From: Leifsonia poae
GTDB lineage: Bacteria; Actinomycetota; Actinomycetes; Actinomycetales; Microbacteriaceae
Length of the DNA: 64,000 nt
Assembly: GCF_020009625.1 (NCBI RefSeq)
Contig: NZ_JAIHLP010000002.1
Coordinates: 124,001 to 188,000 of the forward strand
Reading direction: 5' to 3'
Below are positions 18,535 to 26,690 of this stretch, in pieces. Positions within the stretch are counted from its first letter, which is position 1; the number at the start of each line of letters is the position of its first letter. Both the position numbers and the translations under genes were made by a program. The notes under the pieces are model-generated. The model did no database searches. It worked only from the letters and a program-made list of their open reading frames with translations, and was not told where the DNA came from.

Positions 18535-20103
18535 ATGGCTACTTTCGGATCGCTGTCTGACCGCCTCGCAGACACCTTCAAAAACCTCCGCACCAAGGGA
18601 AAGCTGTCGGCCGCCGACGTCGACGGCACCGTCCGGGAGATCCGGCGCGCGCTGCTCGACGCCGACGTCGCGCTCGATGTCGTCAAAGACTTCACCGGCA
18701 AGGTGCGCGAGCGTGCGCTGAGCGACGAAGTCAACAAGGCGCTGAACCCGGCCCAACAGGTCGTGCAGATCGTCAACGAAGAGCTCGTCGCCATCCTCGG
18801 TGGCCAGCAGCGACGCCTGCAGTTCGCGAAGAAGCCGCCGACCGTCATCATGCTCGCCGGCCTCCAGGGCGCGGGTAAGACCACCCTCGCCGGCAAACTG
18901 GCCAAGTGGCTCGTCAAAGACGGGCACACGCCCGTGCTCGTGGCCGCCGACCTCCAGCGCCCCAATGCCGTGACCCAGTTGCAGATCGTCGGCGAGCAGG
19001 CGGGCGTTCCGGTGTTCGCGCCCGAACCGGGCAACGGCGTCGGCAATCCGGTGAAGGTCGCCAAGGAGGCGCTGAAGTTCGCCGAGACCAAGCAGTACGA
19101 CACGGTCATCGTCGACACGGCCGGTCGTCTCGGCGTGGACGCCGAGCTGATGAAGCAGGCCGCCGACATCCGCAAAGCCGTCGACCCCGACGAGGTGCTC
19201 TTCGTCATCGACGCGATGATCGGTCAAGACGCGGTCGCCACGGCGAAGGCGTTCCAGGAAGGCGTCGACTTCACCGGTGTCGTGCTCTCGAAACTCGACG
19301 GTGACGCCCGCGGTGGCGCCGCCCTCTCCGTGGCCTCGATCACCGGCCGGCCGATCATCTTCGCCTCCACCGGCGAGGGGCTCGACGACTTCGAGCCGTT
19401 CCACCCCGACCGCATGGCCAGCCGCATCCTCGACCTGGGTGACATCCTCACCCTCATCGAGCAGGCGCAGGACGCGTTCGACGAAGACGAGGCGCGCAAG
19501 GTCGCCGAGAAGTTCGCCACCGACAGCTTCACGCTCGACGACTTCCTCAAGCAGATGCAGCAGCTGCGCAACATGGGCTCCATCAAGAAGATGATGGGGA
19601 TGCTGCCGGGTGCCGGCGCCATGAAGCAGCAGCTCGACAACTTCGATGAGAAGGAGATCGTGCGCACCGAGGCGATCATCCAGTCGATGACCTCGGCCGA
19701 GCGCACGACGCCGAAGCTGTTGAACGGCTCCCGCCGGTTGCGCATTGCGAAGGGGTCGGGCAGCACGGTCACCGAGGTGAACCAGCTCGTCAACCGCTTC
19801 GAACAGGCCGCGAAGATGATGAAGACCGTCGCGAAGGGCGGGGTGCCGCAGGTTCCGGGCATGGGCCCGATCCCTGGCGCCGGCTTCAGCGGCGGCCGTG
19901 GCAAGCAGCAGGTGAAGAAGAAGGGCTCCAAGTCTGGCAACCCGGCGAAGCGGGCGGCGGAGAACGCCGCGATCGCCTCCGGCGCCAAGCCGGCTTCCGG
20001 CGGTGCCGCCGGCTCGGGCTTCGGCCTCGGAGCGGCCGGCGCGAATCCCGGAGGTCCGAGCGAGGAAGAGCTCGCCTCGCTTCACAAGCTCCTCGGCCGC
20101 TGA
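18535..20103 (+). CDS. ffh: Signal recognition particle protein Ffh
   Basis: SRP54 GTPase that binds signal sequences and 4.5S RNA. The 522-residue product has the N domain, P-loop GLQGAGKTTLAGK, DLQRPNAVTQL, DTAGRLGVD, SKLDGDARGG and a Met-rich M domain (MQQLRNMGSIKKMMGMLPG), with the RNA-binding RRLRIAKGSG. The tail is extended and rich in Gly, Ala and Lys. A TAAACT at 18520-18525 lies 9 bases before the ATG with no Shine-Dalgarno, suggesting a leaderless start. The stop codon is part of the terminator hairpin shared with the convergent thioredoxin gene. Confidence 0.97.
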   Translation: MATFGSLSDRLADTFKNLRTKGKLSAADVDGTVREIRRALLDADVALDVVKDFTGKVRERALSDEVNKALNPAQQVVQIVNEELVAILGGQQRRLQFAKKPPTVIMLAGLQGAGKTTLAGKLAKWLVKDGHTPVLVAADLQRPNAVTQLQIVGEQAGVPVFAPEPGNGVGNPVKVAKEALKFAETKQYDTVIVDTAGRLGVDAELMKQAADIRKAVDPDEVLFVIDAMIGQDAVATAKAFQEGVDFTGVVLSKLDGDARGGAALSVASITGRPIIFASTGEGLDDFEPFHPDRMASRILDLGDILTLIEQAQDAFDEDEARKVAEKFATDSFTLDDFLKQMQQLRNMGSIKKMMGMLPGAGAMKQQLDNFDEKEIVRTEAIIQSMTSAERTTPKLLNGSRRLRIAKGSGSTVTEVNQLVNRFEQAAKMMKTVAKGGVPQVPGMGPIPGAGFSGGRGKQQVKKKGSKSGNPAKRAAENAAIASGAKPASGGAAGSGFGLGAAGANPGGPSEEELASLHKLLGR

Positions 20104-20136
20104 TCGGGTTCGCGCCCGCTCGGGCGCGGCCGATCA
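20101..20136. terminator. Bidirectional hairpin spanning both stop codons of ffh and trxA
   Basis: Outer stem TGATCGG/CCGATCA, a small asymmetric bulge, then inner stem CGCGCCCG/CGGGCGCG with a 2-base loop. The TGA in the left arm is the ffh stop and its TCA partner in the right arm is the thioredoxin stop. No U-run on either side. It fills the whole 30-base gap between the convergent genes. Confidence 0.6.
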
Positions 20137-20508
20137 GCGCGCTTCGTGCTCGGCCCTCTGCTTCTCGTATTCGGCGCGGAGCGGCTCCATGTCGAGCGCG
20201 CGCAGCTGGCCGATGAGGTCTTCCACAGCCTCTGCCGGCAGCGCTCCCGCCTGGGAGAACAGCGGGATGCCGTCACGGTATGCGACGAGCGTCGGGATCG
20301 ACTGCACGCCGTAGGAGGCAGAGAGATCCCGCTCGGCTTCAGTGTCGACCTTTCCGAAGGTGATGTCGGGATGCTGCTCGGACGCCTTCTCGAAGACCGG
20401 AGCGAACATCCGGCACGGGCCGCACCAGCCTGCCCAGAAGTCGAGGAGGACGATGCCGTCGGCGACGGTGTCGTCGTGGTTCTGCAGGGTGATCTCTGTG
20501 GTTGCCAT
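20134..20508 (-). CDS. trxA: Thioredoxin
   Basis: Cytoplasmic disulfide reductase of 124 residues. The active site WCGPC is at residues 28-32, preceded by VLLDFWAG, and the cis-proline is in SIPTLVAYRDG. The C-terminus carries about 20 extra charged residues (EYEKQRAEHEAR) compared with a standard 105-residue thioredoxin. It is convergent with ffh and shares a terminator hairpin with it. A lipoprotein and a YbdK-type ligase lie upstream on the same strand, but 64 bases separate it from them. Confidence 0.94.
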   Translation of the reverse strand: MATTEITLQNHDDTVADGIVLLDFWAGWCGPCRMFAPVFEKASEQHPDITFGKVDTEAERDLSASYGVQSIPTLVAYRDGIPLFSQAGALPAEAVEDLIGQLRALDMEPLRAEYEKQRAEHEAR

Positions 20509-20572
20509 GCCGGGTCCAACACACGACGACGCCCGGGTGTTCCCGAGGTCGCATCCGGTGAAATGTCGGACG

Positions 20573-21271
20573 CTAGAGCGTCGGTGTGACCGAGGCGAGT
20601 TTCGAGTCGATCACTTTGGCCACCACATCCTGCCCGCCGGCGTTCGGGTGGATGTGGTCGGATTGCACCCACTCCGGGTGCCCGACGAGAGGGAAGCCGA
20701 TGTTGAGGTAGGTGCCGCCGACCCCGTCGACGGCCTTGCCGACGATGCCGTCGACGCGGGTCATCGTCGTCGGGGGCCGATCGTCGCCCCAGATCGCGGT
20801 GATCCCGATGATGTGGGCCTTCGGAAAGGCGGAGTGGAGTGTCGCCAGCATCTCTGCGCTCTTCTGCTCGACGACGGCCGGATCTTCGTCGCGGTCGTTA
20901 CGGGTGGCGGCGATGAGAATGTAGTCGGGGTGGGCGTGCAGTGCACGCTCGACCTGCTGCTGGTACGTCGTGCCGTTCCAGCCGGGATGCACGAAGCCCG
21001 AACCGCTGACGGCCAGATCGGTGAGTCGCCACTTGTGGGCTGCCGCGACGAGGGCAGGCCAGGCCTCGTCGGGTCGCACACCCTTCCCGAAGGCGATCGA
21101 GTCGCCGATGGCCACCGCTTCCGGCCGGCCCTCGGTGAGGGCGGGACCGGGCGCGCCGACAGCGGCGACGGGATGCTGCACGGGTGCCGACGAGCAGCCG
21201 GCGAGCAGGAGCGCCGCAGCGGCCGCCGCGATGAGCGCCGCAGGCCGGAGGGTGCGGATCAGGACGTTCAC
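20573..21271 (-). CDS. SGNH/GDSL-family hydrolase lipoprotein
   Basis: Predicted secreted lipid-anchored esterase or lipase of 232 residues. The N-terminus is a lipoprotein signal peptide ending LLLAGC (lipobox). The SGNH block I is AIGDSIAFGKG with the nucleophile Ser, and the C-terminal block V is SDHIHPN, with the Asp-x-x-His pair. The substrate cannot be told. The GTG start overlaps the stop of the upstream ligase gene by 4 bases (GTGA), so the two are probably co-translated. Confidence 0.85.
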   Translation of the reverse strand: MNVLIRTLRPAALIAAAAAALLLAGCSSAPVQHPVAAVGAPGPALTEGRPEAVAIGDSIAFGKGVRPDEAWPALVAAAHKWRLTDLAVSGSGFVHPGWNGTTYQQQVERALHAHPDYILIAATRNDRDEDPAVVEQKSAEMLATLHSAFPKAHIIGITAIWGDDRPPTTMTRVDGIVGKAVDGVGGTYLNIGFPLVGHPEWVQSDHIHPNAGGQDVVAKVIDSKLASVTPTL

Positions 21272-22422
21272 CGGGGGAGTCCGTTCCGCAGCTCATGCGT
21301 GAGGGAGCTGACCACCGCCTGAAGGCTTCCGCCGTTCGTCTCGGCGACCGCCAGCTGGCGCTGGTAGCTCGCGCCATCGCGCACGATCACGTCGACGGTC
21401 TCCAGCTCGGCCACGCATCCGAGGCGCTCCGCCACCGGCGAGAGGTCGACGACGAGGTCGCGCAGGTCGTCGGTCACGTTCCGCTGTCGTCCGTCGGGGG
21501 CGACGATGATGTCGGCGTCGAGGCCGTAGCGCGCGGCCCGCCACTTGTTCTCGCGCACGAACCACGGTTGCAGGGTCACCGGTTCCTCCCCGCGGTCGAG
21601 TTGCTCCGACATCCGGTCGGTGAGGCAGTGGATGAGGGCGGCCACCGCCCCCACTTCGTCGGCCGTGGAGAGACCGTCGCAGGCGCGCATCTCGACGGTG
21701 CCCCATTTCGGAGATGGGCGAATGTCCCAGCGGACCTCAGAATGGTCGGTCACGACCCCGGTGGTCACCAGATCCTGAACATACTCCTCGTAGTTGGCCC
21801 AGCTCCCGAACTGCCACGGGAGCCCCGCCGTCGGGAGCTGCTGGAACATCAGGGCGCGATTGGAGGCGTACCCGGTCTTCGCTCCGCCCCAGAACGGGCT
21901 GGAGGCGCTCAGAGCCTGCAGATGGGGGTAATAGGTGAGCAACCCGTTGACGATGGGCAGCGCCTTGTCGCGTTCGTCGATGCCCACATGCACGTGGATG
22001 CCCCAGATCATCATCTGGCGGCCCCACCACTGGGTGCGGTCGAGGAGACGTTCGTAACGCTCGTTGGGGGTGACTTTCTGGTCGTACCACTGGGCGAACG
22101 GATGCGTACCCGCGCACATCAACTCGACGCCGAGCGGGTCGGTCACGTCGCGCACCAGCGCGATCAGCTCCTGCAGATCGACGATCGCCTCCGGAACGGT
22201 GTGGTGCACGCGGCTCACCAGCTCCACCGTGTTCAGCAGCAGCTCATGGGTGATCTGCGGGTGTTCCACGCCGTCGTCGGTTCCCAGCTCGCGCAGCACT
22301 TCTTCGGCGATGTGAACGAGGTCTCCGCTCGCCGCGTCGACGAGCCCGAGCTCCCACTCGATCCCGACGGTGGACCGTTCGGATTCCGAGAATTCGATCT
22401 GCATGCGGGTCGTCCCGTTCAT
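21268..22422 (-). CDS. ybdK: Glutamate-cysteine ligase family 2 protein (YbdK-type carboxylate-amine ligase)
   Basis: ATP-dependent ligase of about 384 residues joining a glutamate gamma-carboxyl to an amine; YbdK enzymes have weak glutamate-cysteine ligase activity and the true substrate is often unknown. Family marks are VGIEWELGLVD at the N-terminus, CAGTHPFAQW, MMIWGIHVHVGI, and GTVEMRACDGL. Starts at 22422 (ATG), 22404 (ATG, just before the conserved QIEFSESERS) and 22434 (TTG) are all possible; none has a good Shine-Dalgarno. It diverges from rpsP. Confidence 0.88.
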   Translation of the reverse strand: MNGTTRMQIEFSESERSTVGIEWELGLVDAASGDLVHIAEEVLRELGTDDGVEHPQITHELLLNTVELVSRVHHTVPEAIVDLQELIALVRDVTDPLGVELMCAGTHPFAQWYDQKVTPNERYERLLDRTQWWGRQMMIWGIHVHVGIDERDKALPIVNGLLTYYPHLQALSASSPFWGGAKTGYASNRALMFQQLPTAGLPWQFGSWANYEEYVQDLVTTGVVTDHSEVRWDIRPSPKWGTVEMRACDGLSTADEVGAVAALIHCLTDRMSEQLDRGEEPVTLQPWFVRENKWRAARYGLDADIIVAPDGRQRNVTDDLRDLVVDLSPVAERLGCVAELETVDVIVRDGASYQRQLAVAETNGGSLQAVVSSLTHELRNGLPR

Positions 22423-22462
22423 CCGATTATTCAAGGGCGGCGATATCTGACAGAATAGCTAG

Positions 22463-22491
22463 TTGAGTTCCGTCCCGCCCGACCCTCTAAT
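22463..22491 (+). promoter_or_regulatory. Sigma-70-type promoter for rpsP
   Basis: A -35 hexamer TTGAGT at 22463-22468 is followed after exactly 17 bases by the -10 TCTAAT at 22486-22491 (five of six matches to consensus). This would start an untranslated leader of nearly 90 bases before rpsP. Confidence 0.6.
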
Positions 22492-22584
22492 CAGGTTGGA
22501 TGGAAACCCTAGACCTCCTGCCGAGTGTGCCCCCACGCTCACGGCAGTCAGTTCGTCGAACATCTCATACAACACAGGAGAATT

Positions 22585-23064
22585 GTGGCTGTCAAAATCC
22601 GTCTGAAGCGCCTCGGCAAGATTCGCGCACCGTACTACCGCATCGTCGTCGCCGACTCGCGCACCAAGCGCGATGGTCGTGTCATCGAGGAGATCGGTCT
22701 GTACCACCCCACCGAGGAGCCTTCGGTCATCCAGGTCGACTCCGAGCGTGCGCAGTACTGGCTCGGCGTCGGCGCCCAGCCGAGCGAGCAGGTTCTCGCC
22801 CTGCTCAAGCTCACGGGCGACTGGGGCAAGTTCAAGGGCGACAAGGACGCCGTCAGCACGGTGAAGACCAAGGAAGCCAAGGTCGAGTTCCAGGTCGACG
22901 AGAAGAAGAAGCCGGTGCTGAAGCCCAAGGCCGAGAAGCCGGTCGAGAAGGTCGCCGAGGCCGTCGTCGAAGCCGAGGTCGAGGCCGAGGAGGCCGCTGA
23001 GGCCGAGGTCGTCGCCGAGGCCGAGGTCATCACCGAGGCCGCTGCCGACGGCGAGAAGGCGTAG
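22585..23064 (+). CDS. rpsP: 30S ribosomal protein S16 with acidic C-terminal tail
   Basis: Small-subunit protein. Residues 1-85 are ordinary S16 ([48 protein letters not shown]). The remaining 70 or so residues form a low-complexity tail rich in Glu, Ala, Val and Lys, giving 159 residues instead of the usual 80-90. The GTG start has ACAGGAG as ribosome-binding site; an in-frame upstream ATG at 22525 lies in the leader and is not supported. First gene of the rpsP–khpA–rimM operon. Confidence 0.96.
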   Translation: MAVKIRLKRLGKIRAPYYRIVVADSRTKRDGRVIEEIGLYHPTEEPSVIQVDSERAQYWLGVGAQPSEQVLALLKLTGDWGKFKGDKDAVSTVKTKEAKVEFQVDEKKKPVLKPKAEKPVEKVAEAVVEAEVEAEEAAEAEVVAEAEVITEAAADGEKA

Positions 23065-23066
23065 CC

Positions 23067-23303
23067 TTGCTCGCTCCCGCACTGGCGCACCTCGTGAAGG
23101 GGATCGTCGATCACCCGGACGACGTGCACGTCGTTGCAAAGAGTTCGCCCCGCGGCGAGGTCCTCGAGGTTCGTGTGAACCCCGAGGACCTCGGCCGGGT
23201 CATCGGCCGGGCCGGCCGCACCGCCAAGGCGCTGCGCACGCTCGTTGCCGCGCTGGCCGATGGACGTCGCGTTCGCGTCGACGTCGTCGACACCGACGAC
23301 TGA
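23067..23303 (+). CDS. khpA: KH-domain RNA-binding protein KhpA
   Basis: Single type-I KH domain protein of 78 residues. The RNA-binding GxxG loop is in LGRVIGRAGRTAKALRTLV. The start is TTG at 23067, 2 bases after the rpsP stop. The rpsP–khpA–rimM order is conserved across actinobacteria and firmicutes. KhpA proteins bind RNA and, in streptococci, pair with KhpB to influence cell division; no KhpB is in this window. Confidence 0.92.
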   Translation: MLAPALAHLVKGIVDHPDDVHVVAKSSPRGEVLEVRVNPEDLGRVIGRAGRTAKALRTLVAALADGRRVRVDVVDTDD

Positions 23304-23304
23304 G

Positions 23305-23961
23305 GTGGCCGACCACAAACTGCCCCCGAAGGATGCGGCGCGGTCCGACCAGACGCAGCTGCGTGTCGGCCGGCTGAACAAGGCGCACGGGTTGAAGGGC
23401 GCCATCAAGGTCGAGTTGTACACGGACGAGCCTGAGAAGCGATTCGTTCCGGGAGCGGTCTTCACCCTGCAGGTGCCGACCGCATCCAAATGGCACGGCA
23501 AGACCCTGGAGCTCGTTGAGCTCCGCTGGTACAACGGCCACGCCGTCGGGTTCTTCAAGGGAGTCGACGACCGTTCCGAGGCCGAGACGCTCGTGAAGGC
23601 GATCCTCTGGGTCTCACAAGACCCGAAAGAGCTGCCCGAGGAGGACGACGCCTGGTATGACCACCAGTTGGTCGGCCTGGATGCGTTCCGCGACGGCGTG
23701 AAGGTGGGTCTGGTGGCGCGCGTCGATCACCTTCCCGCGCAGGATCTATTGGCGATCAAGACCGCTGATGGCGAGGTCCTGGTCCCGTTCGTCAAGGCGA
23801 TCGTTCCGGAGGTCGACCTGGCCGCCGGGACCCTCACGCTGACGCCGCCCGCCGGCCTGTTCGAGGAGCTTCCCGATGAGGAACTCCCCGATGAGGAGCT
23901 CCCCGGCGACGAGCTTCTTGAAGAGGGGCTCGACGGGTCGCCGGACGCCCAGCCCGAGTAG
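23305..23961 (+). CDS. rimM: Ribosome maturation factor RimM
   Basis: Assembly factor for the 30S head that binds S19. The N-terminal barrel begins LRVGRLNKAHGLKGAIKVELYTDEP and the PRC-barrel half contains WYDHQLVGLDAF and VPFVKAIVPEVD. The GTG at 23305, one base after the khpA stop, is preferred over an in-frame ATG inside khpA. The last 35 residues are unusual: near-repeats of the acidic block DEELP (ELPDEELPDEELPGDELLEE) extend the protein to 218 residues. The operon ends here at a perfect hairpin. Confidence 0.94.
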   Translation: MADHKLPPKDAARSDQTQLRVGRLNKAHGLKGAIKVELYTDEPEKRFVPGAVFTLQVPTASKWHGKTLELVELRWYNGHAVGFFKGVDDRSEAETLVKAILWVSQDPKELPEEDDAWYDHQLVGLDAFRDGVKVGLVARVDHLPAQDLLAIKTADGEVLVPFVKAIVPEVDLAAGTLTLTPPAGLFEELPDEELPDEELPGDELLEEGLDGSPDAQPE

Positions 23962-23970
23962 CGTTCCGCT

Positions 23971-24004
23971 GATGAAAGCCCCGACACATGTCGGGGCTTT
24001 CATC
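23971..24004. terminator. Perfect 16-bp palindromic terminator
   Basis: Arms GATGAAAGCCCCGACA and TGTCGGGGCTTTCATC are exact reverse complements around a 2-base centre. Each arm has a CTTT or GAAAG end, giving a short U-run for both directions. It separates the rimM operon from the convergent GntR gene and is expected to work both ways. Confidence 0.85.
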
Positions 24005-24010
24005 GTTCGG

Positions 24011-24673
24011 TCAGCCGATGATCGCGAGCCCGCGCGCCCGCAGGGAGCGTGTGTCTGCTCCGAGCGCCGCCAGCAGTCGTTCATGTGTCGCGACGATGTG
24101 GTGGTGGATGCGGTCGGCTGCAGCCTCGGCGTCCCGGGCCGCCACGAGGGCCACGATGTCGCGATGCTCCTCCCAGGCCGTGCGCCGTGTCGTCTCCGTG
24201 CGCACTTCGAGCCAGCGGGTGCGCGCCAGTCGGGTCATCGCCGAGTCGACCGTGTCGGCGAAGAAGTGGTTGCCCGACAGGCTCGCGAGGTCGACATGGA
24301 AGTGGGTGCCCGCGCGCACGCCGTCCTCGTTCGCGCCGTGGAGGCTGTCGTCGTCGAGACGGAGTTGCAGGGCCGCAATGGCGTCGTCGGTCGCGCGGGC
24401 GCAGCTGAGGCGGACGGCGGCGGTCTCCACCGCATCCCGCAGTTCGCTCAATCGTGTGATCTCGCCGAGGTCGATCGGGGAGACCTGCCAGGCGCGGCCG
24501 TCCCTTTCCACGAGGCCGTCGGCTTCGAGGCGCATGAGGGCGGCTCGCAGCGGGGTGCGGGATGCGTTCAGTTCGGTCTCGAGGCCGCGTTCGGTGAGCC
24601 GACCTCCCGGCACTCGTTCGAGGTCGAGGATCTGCGCGCGCAGCCTGTCGTAGACGTGCGTCTGTTCGGGCAT
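24011..24673 (-). CDS. GntR-family transcriptional regulator (FadR/FCD subfamily)
   Basis: Product of 220 residues. The N-terminal winged helix-turn-helix has LRAQILDLERVPGGRLTERGLETELNASR split over its helices, with ASRTPLRAALMRLEADGLVE as recognition region. The C-terminal FCD ligand domain carries the metal-binding histidine pattern (HFHVDLASLSGNH and DRIHHHIVA). FCD regulators usually sense small carboxylates. It diverges from an MFS gene, and the 53 bases between them hold three GGTATACC palindromes, which it very probably binds to repress both genes. Confidence 0.92.
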   Translation of the reverse strand: MPEQTHVYDRLRAQILDLERVPGGRLTERGLETELNASRTPLRAALMRLEADGLVERDGRAWQVSPIDLGEITRLSELRDAVETAAVRLSCARATDDAIAALQLRLDDDSLHGANEDGVRAGTHFHVDLASLSGNHFFADTVDSAMTRLARTRWLEVRTETTRRTAWEEHRDIVALVAARDAEAAADRIHHHIVATHERLLAALGADTRSLRARGLAIIG

Positions 24674-24690
24674 CCGGGAGCCTCTCGTTT

Positions 24691-24724
24691 GGTATACCGC
24701 CGTGGTATACCGCTAGGGTATACC
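24691..24724. promoter_or_regulatory. Triple GGTATACC operator between gntR and MFS genes
   Basis: Three exact copies of the palindrome GGTATACC begin at 24691, 24704 and 24717, a strict 13-base period. The first and third are flanked by T and A respectively, matching the TGGTATACCA-type sites of FCD-GntR regulators. The third ends 2 bases before the MFS start codon, so bound repressor would block initiation. Confidence 0.75.
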
Positions 24725-24726
24725 AC

Positions 24727-25938
24727 GTGACCTCCACCCTGACGCGAACGCCCCGACCCTGGCTGATGCTCAGCTTCGGTGTTGTGGCCCAAGCCAGTTC
24801 GACCGTCTTCGTCAGTACGCCGGCCTTCCTCATCCCGCTGCTTCACACCGAGCGCGGGCTCTCGTTGGGAGAGGCAGGGCTCCTGGCCTCCGCCCCGACC
24901 CTCGGGCTCGTCATCACGCTCATCGGCTGGGGTGCGCTCAGCGACCGCATCGGGGAACGCCGGGTGATCGCCTCCGGTCTCGCCATCACGGCGCTTGCCG
25001 CATTCGCCGCGATGTTCGTGAGCGACTACATCGGCCTCGGCGCCCTGTTCCTGATCGGCGGGATGGCCTCGGCGAGCCCCAATGCGGCGAGCGGTCGCGT
25101 GGTGATCGGCTGGTTCCCGAAAGAGCGGCGCGGGCTGGCGATGGGGATCCGGCAGATGTGCCAGCCGCTCGGCGTCGCCGTGGCGGCGCTGACGATTCCG
25201 CAATTGGCCGCCTCCGGTGGGATCGCATTGGCGCTGGTCGTGCCGGCGGTGCTCTGCGCCGTCTCCGCCGTACTGTGCGCGATCGGGATCGTCGACCCGC
25301 CGCGACCCCCACGACGCGCCGCAGACGGGGACGGTGCGCATCCCCTCGCCGTCTGGCGACCGTATCGGGAGACATCGCTGCTGTGGCGCATCCACGGAGT
25401 CTCGATGCTGCTCGTGGTGCCTCAGTTCACGCTTTCCACCTTCGGCCTGGTCTGGCTGGTCACACAGCTGCAGTTCTCGTCGCTCGCCGCCGGTATCGTG
25501 ATCGGCGCGAGCCAGTTCGCCGGTGCGATCGGCCGCATCGGCGTGGGGGTTCTGAGCGACCGGGTGGGCAGCCATCTGCGCCCGCTGCGCTGGGTGTCCC
25601 TGGCAGCCGTGGCGGTGATGCTGCTGATGGCGGCAGCCGCCTCCCTCGGCATGGTCTGGGCAGCGGTGATCCTCATCGTCGCCGCGATAGTGACCGTGGC
25701 GGACAACGGACTCGCGTACACTTCGGTGGCCGAGATCGCCGGGCCGTTCTGGTCAGGCCGCGCCCTCGGCGCCCAGAACACCGGCCAGTTCCTCGCGGCC
25801 TCGGTCGTCGGCCCGGCCGTCGGCGGACTCATCACCCTCATCGGCTACCCGTTCGCATTCGCCGCCGTCGCACTCTGCCCGGCGATCGCCGTACCGCTCG
25901 TCCCTCACGACAAAGAGCTGGCGGTCGTGACGCACTAG
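24727..25938 (+). CDS. MFS transporter under GntR control
   Basis: Major facilitator of 403 residues with about twelve hydrophobic segments. The loop 2-3 motif A is [16 protein letters not shown] and its repeat in the second half is [36 protein letters not shown] marks helices 4-5. The specific substrate is unknown; the FCD regulator next door suggests an organic acid or related compound. GTG at 24727 follows the third operator palindrome directly, with no Shine-Dalgarno. Together with gntR it splits the usual rimM–trmD pair. Its TAG stop overlaps the presumed trmD -10. Confidence 0.88.
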   Translation: MTSTLTRTPRPWLMLSFGVVAQASSTVFVSTPAFLIPLLHTERGLSLGEAGLLASAPTLGLVITLIGWGALSDRIGERRVIASGLAITALAAFAAMFVSDYIGLGALFLIGGMASASPNAASGRVVIGWFPKERRGLAMGIRQMCQPLGVAVAALTIPQLAASGGIALALVVPAVLCAVSAVLCAIGIVDPPRPPRRAADGDGAHPLAVWRPYRETSLLWRIHGVSMLLVVPQFTLSTFGLVWLVTQLQFSSLAAGIVIGASQFAGAIGRIGVGVLSDRVGSHLRPLRWVSLAAVAVMLLMAAAASLGMVWAAVILIVAAIVTVADNGLAYTSVAEIAGPFWSGRALGAQNTGQFLAASVVGPAVGGLITLIGYPFAFAAVALCPAIAVPLVPHDKELAVVTH

Positions 25939-25948
25939 GCTTTTCGTC

Positions 25949-26652
25949 ATGCGCATCGACATCGTCACGATCTTCCCCGAGTTCTTCGATGTGCTCGACA
26001 TCTCGCTGCTCGGAAAGGCGCGTCAGACCGGGATCATCGACCTGGGCGTGCACAATCTGCGCGACAACGCGCACGATCGGCATCGCACAGTGGACGACAC
26101 GCCGTACGGCGGCGGCGCTGGAATGGTGATGAAGCCGGAGCCCTGGGGCGAAGCGATGGACGGCATCCTGGCGGAGAGCCCGGGGATCCGCTCGTGATCT
26201 TCCCCTCGCCCGCCGGCGATGTGTTCACCCAGGCAATCGCCCGCGAGCTCGCCGCCGAGAGACATCTGGTCTTCGGCTGTGGTCGCTACGAGGGCATCGA
26301 TCAGCGTGTGTTCGACGACACCGCGTCCCGGGCCCGAGTGCGGCTCATGAGTATCGGAGACTACGTGCTCAACGGCGGAGAGGTGGCGACGATGGCGATG
26401 ATCGAGGCGATCGGCAGGCTCATTCCGGGGGTCGTCGGCAACCCCGAGAGCCTGGTGCAGGAATCCCACGAGGACGGTCTGCTGGAATACCCGAGCTACA
26501 CCAAGCCGGCCGTCTGGCGGGAACGCGAAGTGCCCCCCATCCTGCTCTCCGGCCACCACGGCGCGATCGCATCCTGGCGCCGCGAGCAGCAGCTCGCCCG
26601 CACGCGCGCCGTGCGCCCCGACCTCCTACCGCCTGACCGACCCGAGTTCTGA
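25949..26652 (+). pseudogene. trmD: tRNA (guanine-N1)-methyltransferase gene trmD, frame-disrupted
   Basis: TrmD makes m1G37 in tRNA and prevents +1 frameshifting; it is essential or nearly so in bacteria. Frame one (25949-26197) encodes the N-terminal third, with [31 protein letters not shown] and [10 protein letters not shown]. Frame two (26194-26652) encodes the rest, with [29 protein letters not shown] and the knot motif [11 protein letters not shown]. Frame two read upstream gives [11 protein letters not shown], the expected linker. The 704-base span needs one extra base for a 234-residue protein. The break lies at CCCGGGG (26179-26185). TAGGCT at 25936-25941 sits 7 bases before the ATG. 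Sequencing error, mutation and programmed -1 slip are all open. Confidence 0.85.
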
Positions 26653-26668
26653 CCGCTGCGGTCAGCGG
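26653..26668. terminator. Short hairpin directly after trmD
   Basis: CCGCTG and CAGCGG pair around the loop CGGT right after the trmD stop. With six base pairs and no U-run it is a weak candidate on its own, but the AGCGCT-rich repeats that follow may add structure. Confidence 0.35.
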
Positions 26669-26690
26669 ATCTCGTGCGTCAGCGCTCAGT

